Assembly: GCA_947258985.1 (NCBI GenBank)
Contig: CAMYKI010000054.1
Span: forward strand, 1 to 39,783
Direction of reading: 5' to 3'
DNA: 39,783 nucleotides
DNA from: an uncultured Acidimicrobiaceae bacterium
GTDB taxonomy: Bacteria; Actinomycetota; Acidimicrobiia; Spongiisociales; UBA5794
Below the pieces are notes generated by a model. That model was not told the DNA's origin. It did no database searches and saw only the letters and a program-made list of their open reading frames with translations. The position numbers were made by a program, and so were the translations under genes. This document shows, piece by piece, positions 1-8,567 of this stretch. Within the stretch, counting starts at the first letter, position 1. The number at the start of each line of letters is the position of its first letter.

Positions 1-35
1 GGCGAGCGTCCGCACGCCATTTGTTCAGCAGTCAC

Positions 36-1517
36 CTAGTTGTAGTGCTTCAACTCGGCCCAAACGTCGCCAAGCTGGCGGGCCGGATCGAGGCACAAGA
101 ACAAGGGAGCACCCGCTTCCTCGTTCTCCACTCCGTACGAATTGCCTATCTGACCGACCTGCTCTACTCGAGGACAAATCGACAGCAGAGCATCGCCAAT
201 GCGACCCACTCCGATCACGGGCCCGTGAGGCTCGGGCGGCCCCCAGAGCCAGTAGTTGTTGTGAGCACTGTTCGCCGCAGGTAGACCTAGTTCGGTGCCG
301 AGGACATCGATAGCGCCCGCCTCACCGTAGGACGCTGTGTAGATCACCGTCGCCGCTTGCCGGTCCTCAGGTATCGAATCATGGACGGCTGCGACCTGGT
401 CGACCATCTCGGGCCAACCGACCGTCTCCCCGAGTTCCCCCGTCGGGTCGATGCCGGCCGACGCCGGTAGCAGGGGGAGAGCGATGAAGAGCCCGATGAA
501 CAGCCCGATTCCCGTTGCAGCGGCCATCACCCTCCCCGCAGTCGATCTCAGCCTTTCGAACCACAGAGCACCCGCGGCGAGAAGGACCGGGTAGATCGGC
601 GCTACGTAATACGACTTGCCGCCCGTCACCAGAAAGAACACAAACAGCAGCGCGAAGGTCATGCCGACGGGCCGCCACCTGGCCAAGTCCGCGGATCGCA
701 TCAAGAGCCACCATCCAATCACCGCCGGTATCACCAGCACGATGGAAAGAAGCCCAATCTGCTCCAGCACAAACACGACGGGACCGTCGCTTCTGTCCGC
801 CAGTGAGCGTGCCATCTCCAGCTGCGGGAAGTCATTTGCCGCTTGCCAGATGATGTTCGGCGCAGCGAGGAGGGCGGCGATTCCGGCCGCCGCCCAGGGC
901 CAGGGCCCTGCCAGAAGGCGACGCTGTGGAGTCGCGAGCAACGAAATGAGCAGGGCCACGGCGAACAGGCCGATCAGATGCTTGTTCTGCAGGCCTATCC
1001 CGACCACGACACCCAGGACCGGCCACCGCTTCGGATCGGCGCCGTCGAGAAGTCCGCACAGCAGCCAGATGGCCACCGTCCAGAGGAGGTAGTCGAACGT
1101 CGAGGTACTGAGCAAGTGGCCGACGGCGAGCGCATATCCCGTACCCCCGGCGGTGACGGCGGCGAAGAACTGGGCCCGGCGTCCGCCGCCGAATCGGCGT
1201 GCCATCGACGCAGCGAGCAGAACAACCAAACCGATCGCCAGCGCCGGCAGGACCCGGATCGCCGTGGGAGAAGTGCCGCCAACCAGTTCCGACAACCGCG
1301 CCAGGAGCGGCGTCAGCGGTGGTTGGTCGACGAAGCCCCAGTCGAGATTGCGCCCGGCCACGATGAAGTACAACTCGTCACGATGGAAGCCATACCTGCC
1401 CGACACGGCAAGCAGTAGCGCCACAATGCCCGCCGCCGTCAGCCAGATCTCCCAACCGAACGACCGAGTCGCCGACTGGGCCTGAGTGACATCGTTTGCA
1501 GGTGATCGCTGGTTCAA
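36..1517 (-). CDS. GT39/ArnT-like polyprenyl-phosphate sugar glycosyltransferase
   Basis: Integral membrane protein of the GT39/PMT_2 family, which moves a sugar from a polyprenyl-phosphate donor to a lipid or protein acceptor outside the membrane. The start is placed at TTG 1517, giving 493 residues, because GGGAGGGG lies 5 bases upstream. The reading frame stays open to 1622, but that extension has no hydrophobic or conserved character. After a first membrane segment comes the family signature FHRDELYF with its DE pair, then VDQPPLTPLLARL in the first periplasmic loop, followed by many hydrophobic helices and a hydrophilic C-terminal domain. It is divergent from the HdeD-like gene across about 125 bases. 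TACGGT at 1539-1544 on this strand could be its -10 box. Family assignment is secure; donor and acceptor are unknown. Confidence 0.85.
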   Translation of the reverse strand: MNQRSPANDVTQAQSATRSFGWEIWLTAAGIVALLLAVSGRYGFHRDELYFIVAGRNLDWGFVDQPPLTPLLARLSELVGGTSPTAIRVLPALAIGLVVLLAASMARRFGGGRRAQFFAAVTAGGTGYALAVGHLLSTSTFDYLLWTVAIWLLCGLLDGADPKRWPVLGVVVGIGLQNKHLIGLFAVALLISLLATPQRRLLAGPWPWAAAGIAALLAAPNIIWQAANDFPQLEMARSLADRSDGPVVFVLEQIGLLSIVLVIPAVIGWWLLMRSADLARWRPVGMTFALLFVFFLVTGGKSYYVAPIYPVLLAAGALWFERLRSTAGRVMAAATGIGLFIGLFIALPLLPASAGIDPTGELGETVGWPEMVDQVAAVHDSIPEDRQAATVIYTASYGEAGAIDVLGTELGLPAANSAHNNYWLWGPPEPHGPVIGVGRIGDALLSICPRVEQVGQIGNSYGVENEEAGAPLFLCLDPARQLGDVWAELKHYN

Positions 1518-1608
1518 TTGAGCCCCTCCCGTGCCGGAACCGTAGTGAGTTGGTGTCCGCCCCGCTCGTTCGCCCGATCGGCGGGACGGACTCTCTTGCG
1601 AGCTCCGA

Positions 1609-1614
1609 TAGACT
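1609..1614 (+). promoter_or_regulatory. Putative -10 box (TAGACT) of the HdeD-like gene
   Basis: TAGACT fits the actinobacterial TANNNT -10 pattern and lies 29 bases before the ATG at 1644. The leader between them contains GGGAGAG, a good ribosome binding site. No convincing -35 was seen. Confidence 0.4.
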
Positions 1615-1643
1615 CGATCCAACGCGAAGTGGGAGAGTTAGGT

Positions 1644-2216
1644 ATGGCCACCCGGGAAGAAGTCAAAGAGGTCGCTTCCGACGTCGCCAGGTGGTGGTGG
1701 CTGTGGATGGTTGCCGGCATTGCCTGGATCCTCGTCGCGATGATCATCCTCCAACTGGACGCCGCTTCTGTGCGGACTGTCGGTTTCATCGTCGGTGCCA
1801 TGCTCTTCGTTGCGGGAATCCAGTATTTGCTCATCGCCATGTACGCCGAAGGCTGGAAGTGGCTGTGGGGGGCGTTCGGGACCGTGCTGGTGGTGGCCGG
1901 AGCAACCGCGATGATCAATCCCGCCAAAGCGTTTGGCAACGTCGCCGATATGCTCGGATTCCTCTTCGCCTTCGTCGGCATCATCTGGATCGTCGAGGCC
2001 CTGGCCATGCACGGTCTCAATGACTTCTGGTGGCTGACCCTGGTGGCCGGCATCCTCATGCTCGTGATCGGTTTCTGGGCGGGCGGGCAGTTCTTCTTCG
2101 ACAAGGCATACATACTTCTGGTATTCGCCGGAATGTGGGCGATCATGCGGGGCTTGCTCGACATGATCCGGGCATTCCAGATCCGCATGATTGGGAAGAT
2201 CGCCGCCGAGTTGTAG
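1644..2216 (+). CDS. HdeD/DUF308-like membrane protein
   Basis: Small membrane protein of 190 residues with about six closely spaced helices, many beginning with Trp or aromatic clusters. This resembles the HdeD/DUF308 family, whose E. coli member is linked to acid resistance; the molecular function is not known. The start is ATG 1644 (MATREEVKEV), which has GGGAGAG 7 bases upstream. The upstream extension to 1518 overlaps the divergent glycosyltransferase gene and has no coding character. The N-terminus is short and charged (residues 1-16), followed by WWWLWMV entering the first helix. It appears monocistronic: the next 266 bases hold no gene. Confidence 0.75.
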   Translation: MATREEVKEVASDVARWWWLWMVAGIAWILVAMIILQLDAASVRTVGFIVGAMLFVAGIQYLLIAMYAEGWKWLWGAFGTVLVVAGATAMINPAKAFGNVADMLGFLFAFVGIIWIVEALAMHGLNDFWWLTLVAGILMLVIGFWAGGQFFFDKAYILLVFAGMWAIMRGLLDMIRAFQIRMIGKIAAEL

Positions 2217-2482
2217 CGGACTCCGGCTGAGTTCAGCCGCCGAAGACCGTGAGCCGGTCATCTCGCAAGCTGGTGACGGTCCAGCCCAGGCGCGCTGCAG
2301 TGTCGAGGTCGGTTCCCGTGCTCAAAGGTGCCTGCCTCGCTCGCGTGGGAGTACTCGCGGTTGGCGTCATCGTGGTTGATGACCACGTGTCACCTCGTAT
2401 GTGACGCAGAAACAGCGACCTGCTCCGGGGCGACGCCGTAGGGTGATCGCCAGCGCACGATATTCGGGAACGCTCTCTCCCC
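2217..2482. other. Convergent intergenic region with one small hairpin
   Basis: No convincing gene. The only structure seen is a perfect 6-bp stem at 2371-2387 (CGTGGT, loop TGATG, ACCACG). It has no T-tract, so it is at best a weak terminator between the HdeD-like gene and the convergent ABM-protein gene. Confidence 0.4.
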
Positions 2483-3331
2483 TCAGCGACTCAGCCATCC
2501 CGCCAGCCACTTCGTCACCAGTGGCATGAGGACAAAGGACAGAGCGGCCACACCGAGCACATTGGCAATGAACACCGCCAGGACCATGTTCATGTCCGGG
2601 GCCACCTCAGAGCGGATTGCCGTTATCAGCAGGGATACGGGGAAGAGCGCCAACAACACGGCGGCCGCTTGCTTCCACCGTTTCGGGCCTTCACGATCAC
2701 GTCCGGCGGCGGGGAACCAGCCTCCGAAACCACCAACGACGTTGATCGTCCTGTCCCCCTCGATCAACCCGGCGGCATCTTCGAGCCAGGCGCTGCGCTG
2801 GTCCGAACCGAGCCAGCGGTCCAGGTCGGACCGGGAGGCAAACGAAGCAACGATGACATGATCATCCTGGATCCCTGCCACCGGCAGAAGTAGCTCCGAG
2901 CCGAGGAACCCGGGAAACGCTTCCAGTTTCCTCTCCACATCCGCGTAAAGAGAGCCGAAAGCGGCACCGCCATCGGCCGCGACCCGCTGCGAGAAGACCA
3001 CGGTGACGGGCTCGGGAGCGGTTCTGAGCGTGGCAACCCTCTGCTCGCGAGCGGGTCCATCGAGAATGTCCCCGGCTTCGGCTTCGATACGACTCCGCTC
3101 TTCGGAACTCAGCCACTCATTCAGCCGGTCCGCATCGGCAAACGAGTAGACGGTCACCCATTCGTCGGGATGCGCCGAGTCCGGAGGCTGTAACTCGCTG
3201 TTCAAGTAACCCGGATGAGCGCTTGCCGCCGCACGAATTCGCCGGTGCCATGCCTTGAACTCGTCCTCACATCCGGATCGGACGCGGCGCGCCACGATCA
3301 CGGTTGGTGCGGGATCGGATGATTCGGCCAT
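2483..3331 (-). CDS. Membrane-anchored tandem ABM-fold protein
   Basis: The 282-residue protein has two ABM-like (dimeric alpha/beta barrel) repeats: about residues 10-95, beginning TVIVARRVRSGCEDEF with the typical AAASAHPGYLNSEL stretch, and about 107-195, containing EAFPGFLGSELLLP. Two hydrophobic helices follow near residues 217-236 and 244-270. This layout matches ABM proteins of the COG3224 type, whose activity is mostly unproven; classic ABM enzymes are cofactor-free monooxygenases. It starts 11 bases after the SulP stop with AAGAG as ribosome binding site, so it is almost certainly co-transcribed with the transporter. Whether it has catalytic activity cannot be judged from sequence. 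Confidence 0.8.
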   Translation of the reverse strand: MAESSDPAPTVIVARRVRSGCEDEFKAWHRRIRAAASAHPGYLNSELQPPDSAHPDEWVTVYSFADADRLNEWLSSEERSRIEAEAGDILDGPAREQRVATLRTAPEPVTVVFSQRVAADGGAAFGSLYADVERKLEAFPGFLGSELLLPVAGIQDDHVIVASFASRSDLDRWLGSDQRSAWLEDAAGLIEGDRTINVVGGFGGWFPAAGRDREGPKRWKQAAAVLLALFPVSLLITAIRSEVAPDMNMVLAVFIANVLGVAALSFVLMPLVTKWLAGWLSR

Positions 3332-3342
3332 CTCTTACCGCG

Positions 3343-5034
3343 CTATGCCGACCCGGGACGGTTCTCCGCAACCCAGGCAACGGCTTCCTCACGAGCACGA
3401 CGCACGGTGGCACCGACCCGCTCATCGCTGGTGTAGATGTTGCGAACGCCAACGACGGCCGTGACCCCGGTGACTGCCAATTGCTTATTCAGCTGGTCGT
3501 CGCCGGACACGATGACCAGCTTGCCGCCGACTAGCTTGAGCGACTCGCCGTAGCGAGATAGAACCTCCATGAAGGTGGATCCCATGTCGCTGCGACCCCG
3601 CAGCCGCAGTATCACTACGGACCCGCGGGACTCCTCGTCCACATCGGGTAGCCCGTCCTCGAAGACGGCGGCGGCGGCGAAGAACAGGCTGCCGTACGGC
3701 TGCAGGACGATCACCTCATAGGCGCCGACTTTGTCGGGAGGCGTCTGTTCGATCACCACGCCGTCCTCGCGGACGAACCGCTGCTTGAGGGTCACCTGAT
3801 TCGACTGCCTAATGACAAACAGGATGACGGAGATACCAACACCGGCTACAACAGCGTTCTGCAGCGGGATGATCATCGTGAGTACGAAGGTGACGCCCAT
3901 CACCACCTGCTGCGTGTGGCCGGTCTTCCAGACTGAGATGAGGTCGTGCGGCTTCACCGTGCGGTACCCGACCACCATCAGCAAGGCGGCAATGGCGGGC
4001 ATGGCAATCAGGCCGACCATGCCGCCGAGGACCAGGACCAGAACCGCCATCACGATTCCCGCAATGAGGTTCGCCTGGCGCGACTTGGCTCCCGCTCCCG
4101 TAACCAGAGACGTTGCCGACATCGATCCGCCTACAGGCATGCCCTGGAAGAAGCCCGAGGCGACATTGGCCGCTCCCTGACCGATGAAGTCGCGAGATGC
4201 GTCCGGGTAACTGCCGTCCGGATTCACGAAGTTCGCCGAGATCCCGGCGCCTTGTACCAGGCCGACGAACGCCAGCGCCGCCGCCGGAATCAGCAGGCCG
4301 GGAATCAGGCTCAGATCCGGCAGTCCCGGCAGCGGTAGCGCCCTCGGAACCTCCGCGATGTCGCGCAACTGAGCGACCTTGTCCATACCGAATATCTCGA
4401 CCACGGCCGACGTCACCACGATTCCAGCGACTATGCCGAGGGGCCCGAGTCGGGTCTTCTCGAGCACGATGATCAAGACCATCGTGGCGACGCCGATCAG
4501 CACCGTCGGCCAGTGCAACTGCAACGGGCTGAAGATCGTATCGATTGCCCGGAGCACGCGGTTGGGTCCGTCGGAGGTGTATCCGGTGAAGCTATCGAAC
4601 TGCCCGAGCACGATGTTGATGCCGACGGCATTGATAAACCCGACCATCACAGCGTTGGACACGAACCTAAGGATTGAGCCGAGCGTGAAGATGCCCGCGA
4701 TGAGCATCACGAGGCCGGTCATGATCGCAAGGGTGAAAAGTGCTCGCGAGGGATCGTCGCTGTCGTGGATCTGGGGCACATCCGAAACGACGATGGCCAT
4801 CGCCCCCGTTGCCTGAACAGCCATGAACGCAGAACTGGTCAGGAGCGCCCCGGTGAAAGTACCGAACATGTAGGCATAGAGGCCGTAGAGCGGGTTGACC
4901 GTAGCAAGCAGGCCCCCGGCCAACCCATCCGGGATGCTTTCTACTCCGAGCACCAAGCCGGCAACTCCGTCCTCACGCAAAGTCTCCCGCTGGAACGGCG
5001 ACTTAAAGCCGGCAAATGGGTTACGCAATCTCAT
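3343..5034 (-). CDS. SulP family anion transporter with STAS domain
   Basis: This 563-residue inner-membrane anion permease belongs to the SulP (SLC26-like) family, whose bacterial members carry sulfate, bicarbonate or dicarboxylates. The N-terminus has RLRNPFAGF and then EDGVAGLVLGVESIPDGLAGG, the family's first-helix region, where A-IP-G is conserved. The transmembrane domain runs to about residue 410. A C-terminal STAS domain (about 430-540) contains the VVILRLRG strand and LVGGKLVIVSG. The start is ATG 5034 with GAGGA 7 bases upstream; the frame opens at a TTG 21 bases earlier, which lacks a ribosome binding site. It is the first gene of a two-gene unit with the ABM protein. The substrate cannot be told from sequence. 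Confidence 0.9.
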   Translation of the reverse strand: MRLRNPFAGFKSPFQRETLREDGVAGLVLGVESIPDGLAGGLLATVNPLYGLYAYMFGTFTGALLTSSAFMAVQATGAMAIVVSDVPQIHDSDDPSRALFTLAIMTGLVMLIAGIFTLGSILRFVSNAVMVGFINAVGINIVLGQFDSFTGYTSDGPNRVLRAIDTIFSPLQLHWPTVLIGVATMVLIIVLEKTRLGPLGIVAGIVVTSAVVEIFGMDKVAQLRDIAEVPRALPLPGLPDLSLIPGLLIPAAALAFVGLVQGAGISANFVNPDGSYPDASRDFIGQGAANVASGFFQGMPVGGSMSATSLVTGAGAKSRQANLIAGIVMAVLVLVLGGMVGLIAMPAIAALLMVVGYRTVKPHDLISVWKTGHTQQVVMGVTFVLTMIIPLQNAVVAGVGISVILFVIRQSNQVTLKQRFVREDGVVIEQTPPDKVGAYEVIVLQPYGSLFFAAAAVFEDGLPDVDEESRGSVVILRLRGRSDMGSTFMEVLSRYGESLKLVGGKLVIVSGDDQLNKQLAVTGVTAVVGVRNIYTSDERVGATVRRAREEAVAWVAENRPGSA

Positions 5035-5078
5035 ACGGCATCCTCGGGGCAGCAACCGCCACTCTCGGCGGTGCGACG

Positions 5079-5084
5079 ATTGTA
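5079..5084 (-). promoter_or_regulatory. Putative -10 box (TACAAT) of the SulP gene
   Basis: On the minus strand TACAAT lies 44 bases before the SulP ATG at 5034 and is close to the TATAAT consensus. The leader in between contains the GAGGA ribosome binding site. Confidence 0.45.
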
Positions 5085-5368
5085 CCCACCGCCTAGACGG
5101 AAAGGACGATCACACAGCCGGGCAAGGGGTCCAACCGGATATGCCCCAACCGACGAACAGGTGCTCTGCTGAGCAAAGAACCCATCGCACAGCAGAACGA
5201 GGCTCCAGCGGCCGACGAGTTCGCCGATTTCGACGATGATATGGCGCCGTTCGAGGCCGAGTTCGCCTGGAGTCGGTTGGTCACCCCGCCCACCTTGCGG
5301 GGGTCGTCTGCCCTCGTCGGTGGCCTGGCCTTTCTCTTCTCCGTCGCTCTGTCTAGCGGAAATCAGGA
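5085..5368. other. Gene-free stretch with an unexplained coding-like frame
   Basis: No supportable gene. From about 5169 to 5350 one plus-strand frame has strong G/C third-position bias. It would encode an acidic stretch (DEFADFDDDM) and then a hydrophobic one (ALVGGLAFLFSVAL), but it has no ATG, GTG or TTG start before 5241 and runs on antisense to the permease gene. It may be the remnant of a small gene or a sequence error. Confidence 0.35.
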
Positions 5369-6430
5369 TCAGGCCTCTTCGAGGGCTACCTGTTCATGGG
5401 CATCGGCCATGAAGATCCGCTGCGCCTCGAGTAACAGCGCGACCACCGGGATGGCGAGCACTGCCCCGAGAGCGCCGGCAACTAGCACCCCAACCGTGCT
5501 GACGATGAAGACAACAAAGGTCGGCATCTCGATCGTTTCGCCGACCAGCCACGGCCTCATCAGGTTCTCACCGGTATTGAAGATGAGCAGGCACACGACC
5601 AGCACGAGCAAAGCCGCCCCCCCGCCTTCCGTCCCCAGGGCGACGGTCACCGCGAGCACCGTCGCCACCACCGCTCCCACGTACGGGATGAACGATACGA
5701 CGAACGTCAACACCGCAATCGGAGCAATCAACGGAACACCGATCAGCCACAGAGCAAGACCGAGCGCAACTGCATCGAATACCCCTATCAAGGCCTGGCC
5801 CTTCCAGTAGTTGCGCAGGACGACGTCGTAACGGTCCAAGAAGAGTCGCGCTCGCGGCTTCGTTTCATCCGACGTATTGCGAACGACCCAGTCCGTGAAC
5901 TGCGGCCAGTCCCGCAAACCGAAGTAGAGAGTGACAATGAAGAAGAAGAATCCCACGAGCAAGGACCCGATGACCACAACTCCCCGGGTCGCCCCGCCTA
6001 CGAGAACCGAAGAAACGGTTCCGATCAGGTCGGTCATGTTCTCGCGTATCTCGGCAAGCTGAGCGTCGGTCAGGGCCCCGATTGTTGTGTCCATCCAGTC
6101 GGCGACAACGACGACTGCCTCGGCCATGCCATCCCATAACGCCTGCCAATTTGCCGCAATCGAAGCGATCATGAGCCATCCGGTAAGGCCGAGGATCGCC
6201 AGCGCCAGAAGCAGAACCAGAGCCGCCGCAAGTGCACCTGGAATACGACTCTGTAGCTTCTCGACAAGGGGGCGCCCCACCGGAATCACCGCAACCGCCA
6301 GCAGGGCGGGAACGACGATCGCAGCCAGCGAGATCCCGACCCACACCAGGACGGCGGCGAGCGCCACCACAACGAGTATCCGCCACGCCCAGTCCGAAGC
6401 TCGCACCAGCGGCCCATGCCAACGATTCAT
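5369..6430 (-). CDS. AI-2E family (PerM-like) transporter
   Basis: 353-residue membrane protein of the AI-2E/UPF0118 family. Members export or exchange varied small solutes or ions, and the family name should not be read as autoinducer-2 transport. It has paired N-terminal helices (LVVVALAAVLVWVG, then LAAIVVPALLAVAVIPVGRPL), a large amphipathic middle region with RNYWKGQALIGVFDA, and a C-terminal helix bundle with the conserved SFIPYVGAVVA and an IPVVALLLEAQR ending. ATG 6430 is preferred, with AGGGA just upstream; the upstream TTG at 6502 gives a 24-residue extension that does not look conserved. It is divergent from a BrkB-like gene. The substrate is unknown. Confidence 0.85.
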   Translation of the reverse strand: MNRWHGPLVRASDWAWRILVVVALAAVLVWVGISLAAIVVPALLAVAVIPVGRPLVEKLQSRIPGALAAALVLLLALAILGLTGWLMIASIAANWQALWDGMAEAVVVVADWMDTTIGALTDAQLAEIRENMTDLIGTVSSVLVGGATRGVVVIGSLLVGFFFFIVTLYFGLRDWPQFTDWVVRNTSDETKPRARLFLDRYDVVLRNYWKGQALIGVFDAVALGLALWLIGVPLIAPIAVLTFVVSFIPYVGAVVATVLAVTVALGTEGGGAALLVLVVCLLIFNTGENLMRPWLVGETIEMPTFVVFIVSTVGVLVAGALGAVLAIPVVALLLEAQRIFMADAHEQVALEEA

Positions 6431-6550
6431 AGAGTCCCTATCCCAACCGGTATCGACGCCCGATTCTGGCACGCCGGCCCCAATCGCCGCCACGGCACCC
6501 AAACTTCGCTGCTAATCGCCGACTGGTATCGTCGTTTCGAAAGGTGTGCC

Positions 6551-6706
6551 ATGACTGCATCAGAGAACTCGAGCGCGATGTATCGGGAACCATTGGTCGA
6601 GGTCAAACTCCTGCCTTGCTGCAGTACGGCACCTCTCTCCGGTGTGACTATTGCGGTTGCCGCGGTGGTCATCATGCCTCGTGGTCCTCAACAACCTACG
6701 GCCTGA
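6551..6706 (+). CDS. Possible 51-residue small membrane protein
   Basis: Short frame beginning ATG at 6551 with GAAAGG 7 bases upstream, ending 45 bases before the YihY/BrkB gene. The product has a polar N-terminus, a Cys-Cys pair (LLPCCSTAPL) and one hydrophobic stretch (GVTIAVAAVVIM). The placement and ribosome binding site fit a small gene or leader peptide of the downstream membrane-protein gene. I recognise no family, and codon bias is weak, so this is tentative. The rest of 6431-6750 shows no other gene. Confidence 0.3.
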   Translation: MTASENSSAMYREPLVEVKLLPCCSTAPLSGVTIAVAAVVIMPRGPQQPTA

Positions 6707-6751
6707 GAAGAAGTCGAAACCCGGTGGGAAAACCGGGCCAGGCACAGATTC

Positions 6752-7648
6752 ATGAGATCGATCCGCAACACCGCCGCCGCACTGTACGCACTGCTGCGCG
6801 ATACGTATGAAAACTGGCGGGAGGATCGAGCCATTCGTCTTGGTGCCGGTCTTGCCTACTACGGGGTGTTCGCCGCCGTTCCCCTCCTCACAAGCGCCAT
6901 TGGCGTCGCCGGCATGGTGTTCTCCGAAGTGCAGATCCGCGATTTCCTGGCCGGAAGTGTCGAAGCCCTTTTCGGCGATGTCACCAAGGGATCGGCCGAA
7001 TTCATTGCCTCATCCGCCGGCACCCTCGATGTCGCTTCAACATCGCGCGGGTTGGCAGCGATAGGCGCCGTGGTCGGCATCTTCGGCGCTTCGCTCCTCT
7101 TCGTCGCTTTGCAGGACGCTCTCAATGTCATCTGGGATATTCCCGTCCGCAGCGGATTTCGATTCACGATCCGGAGACGTGCATTGGCATTTGGCATCGT
7201 CCTACTCGCCGGTGTGGTCCTGGTGGCAAGCTTTGCGGTGCAAACGGTTGCGATGGTCGTCGATGAGCTTCTCGGGGGCAGCATCGGTGAGATCTTCCAC
7301 TTGAATGATCTGCTGATAAGCGCCGCTACCTGGGGGCTCGGTTGGCTGGCGATCGCAGTGTTGCTCCAACTGCTGGTCGAAGAACGACCGGGCTGGCGCA
7401 ACACGTTGATAGCGTCGGCTCTCATCGGACTCCTCATGGTGTTCGGTACCTGGCTGGTCGGCAGGTACTTCAATAACTGGGGCACTGCCTCGGTCAGCGG
7501 CGTTTCGGGCGGGGTTGTAGTGATTCTCACCTGGTTTTACTACCTGGCACAGATCTTCATCGCCGGGGCCGAATTGCTGAAGACACTCGAGCAGAGGTCC
7601 CAGCCGGCCGCGAGCAACGCCCCGCAGGCCGGCAACGGTTCTCGCTGA
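6752..7648 (+). CDS. YihY/BrkB family inner-membrane protein
   Basis: 298-residue protein of the YihY/virulence-factor BrkB family, often mislabelled ribonuclease BN; its molecular role is not established. It shows the family pattern of six helices. The first is preceded by the conserved IRLGAGLAYYGVFAAVPLL (A-AYY-xFS-xPLL type), and the middle contains QDALNVIWDIP, close to the usual LxxALNxIWxV motif. The C-terminus has the typical GVVVILTWFYYLAQIFIAGAELLK segment with its Y-S/A-x-I-x-xxGAE core, then a short polar tail. The start at ATG 6752 has only a weak ribosome binding site. It is divergent from the AI-2E permease. Confidence 0.88.
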   Translation: MRSIRNTAAALYALLRDTYENWREDRAIRLGAGLAYYGVFAAVPLLTSAIGVAGMVFSEVQIRDFLAGSVEALFGDVTKGSAEFIASSAGTLDVASTSRGLAAIGAVVGIFGASLLFVALQDALNVIWDIPVRSGFRFTIRRRALAFGIVLLAGVVLVASFAVQTVAMVVDELLGGSIGEIFHLNDLLISAATWGLGWLAIAVLLQLLVEERPGWRNTLIASALIGLLMVFGTWLVGRYFNNWGTASVSGVSGGVVVILTWFYYLAQIFIAGAELLKTLEQRSQPAASNAPQAGNGSR

Positions 7649-7985
7649 TACCCACGATCGGGCATGGGGGTGCTCGGCACGAGGGATCTATGCCCAAGAA
7701 CCGGCCAGATCGGTAGGTGACTCCGAGCAATCCATCGCGGTGCGGCGATCATGGCTGTTACGGAATACGTCGGCCCGGAAGGGCCGACGCGGGGGTCCGG
7801 AACCATGGCCAGGGATCTGACGGTTTGTCACCTACATCCCCTCAGGACACATCGCTTCGGTGTCGATAACAGTTCTGAGGCCGTCCTTCGCCGCGGGCCA
7901 TTGGTCCGCCGCGCTCCCTATTCGACGGCAACCAGGACATGGTCAGAATCAAGCAGCCAACCGAAATTCGTCTGCGAGGCACTCG
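7649..7985. other. Gene-free leader of the polysaccharide locus
   Basis: No gene recognised. The acetyltransferase frame is open back to 7860, but the extension lacks hexapeptide character. The one clear structure is the hairpin annotated at 7768-7789. Promoters of the downstream locus should lie here, but none could be picked with confidence. Confidence 0.4.
7768..7789 (+). repeat. Perfect 9-bp hairpin with GGAA tetraloop
   Basis: CGTCGGCCC and GGGCCGACG form a perfect inverted repeat around GGAA, a GNRA-type tetraloop. There is no T-tract after it, so it could be a factor-assisted terminator of the BrkB-like gene or a stable element in the leader of the sugar operon. Confidence 0.5.
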
Positions 7986-8567
7986 ATGATCGCCGATGAC
8001 GCCCGCGTCGAATCAGGGGCAACCGTTGGGGAGCACACCTTTGTGTGGTACCGCGCCCACATCCGCGCCGGCGCCACTATCGGAACGGGCTGCGTCATAG
8101 GAAGCAATGCCTTCATCGACACGGACGTGACGGTCGGCGACCTCTCCAAGATTCAGAACAGCGCGCAGATCTTCGCCCCGGCCACCCTCGGCAACGGTGT
8201 CTTCGTCGGCCCCGGGGCCATACTCACCAACGATCGCAATCCGCGAGCGGTCAATCCCGATCTCACGAAGCAGACGGGAGAGGATTGGGACGCTGGAGGA
8301 GTCTCTGTGGACAACGGCGCCAGCATCGGCGCCGGAGCCGTCATCGTCGCCGGTGTCAAAGTCGGAGAATGGGCCCTCATCGGGGCCGGCGCGATCGTCA
8401 CACGTGATGTCTTGTGCCACGAGTTGGTCGCCGGCAACCCGGCACGACACATCGGATGGGTCGGCAGGGACGGACGGCGGCTCGCATCCGACGGTGATCA
8501 CTGGGTTGATGACGCAGGCCTGCGCTATGAGTCCACGGCACAGGGACTCGCGGAGGTGGGGCGATGA
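7986..8567 (+). CDS. WbpD-like UDP-sugar N-acetyltransferase (left-handed beta-helix)
   Basis: 193-residue left-handed beta-helix acetyltransferase. Hexapeptide repeats run from about residue 8 to 150 (for example IGTGCVIGSNAFI and IGAGAVIVAGVKVGE), with the loop VGPGAILTNDRNPRAVNP typical of the WbpD/WlbB group, and the ending NPARHIGWVG. In that group the enzyme acetylates the 3-amino group of UDP-GlcNAc(3NH2)A using acetyl-CoA. ATG 7986 is chosen because GCGAGG precedes it and the helix repeats begin immediately. Its stop overlaps the start of the next gene (ATGA), and the next three genes supply the other steps of the pathway, which supports the specific assignment. Related acetyltransferases acting on other amino sugars cannot be excluded. 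Confidence 0.82.
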   Translation: MIADDARVESGATVGEHTFVWYRAHIRAGATIGTGCVIGSNAFIDTDVTVGDLSKIQNSAQIFAPATLGNGVFVGPGAILTNDRNPRAVNPDLTKQTGEDWDAGGVSVDNGASIGAGAVIVAGVKVGEWALIGAGAIVTRDVLCHELVAGNPARHIGWVGRDGRRLASDGDHWVDDAGLRYESTAQGLAEVGR

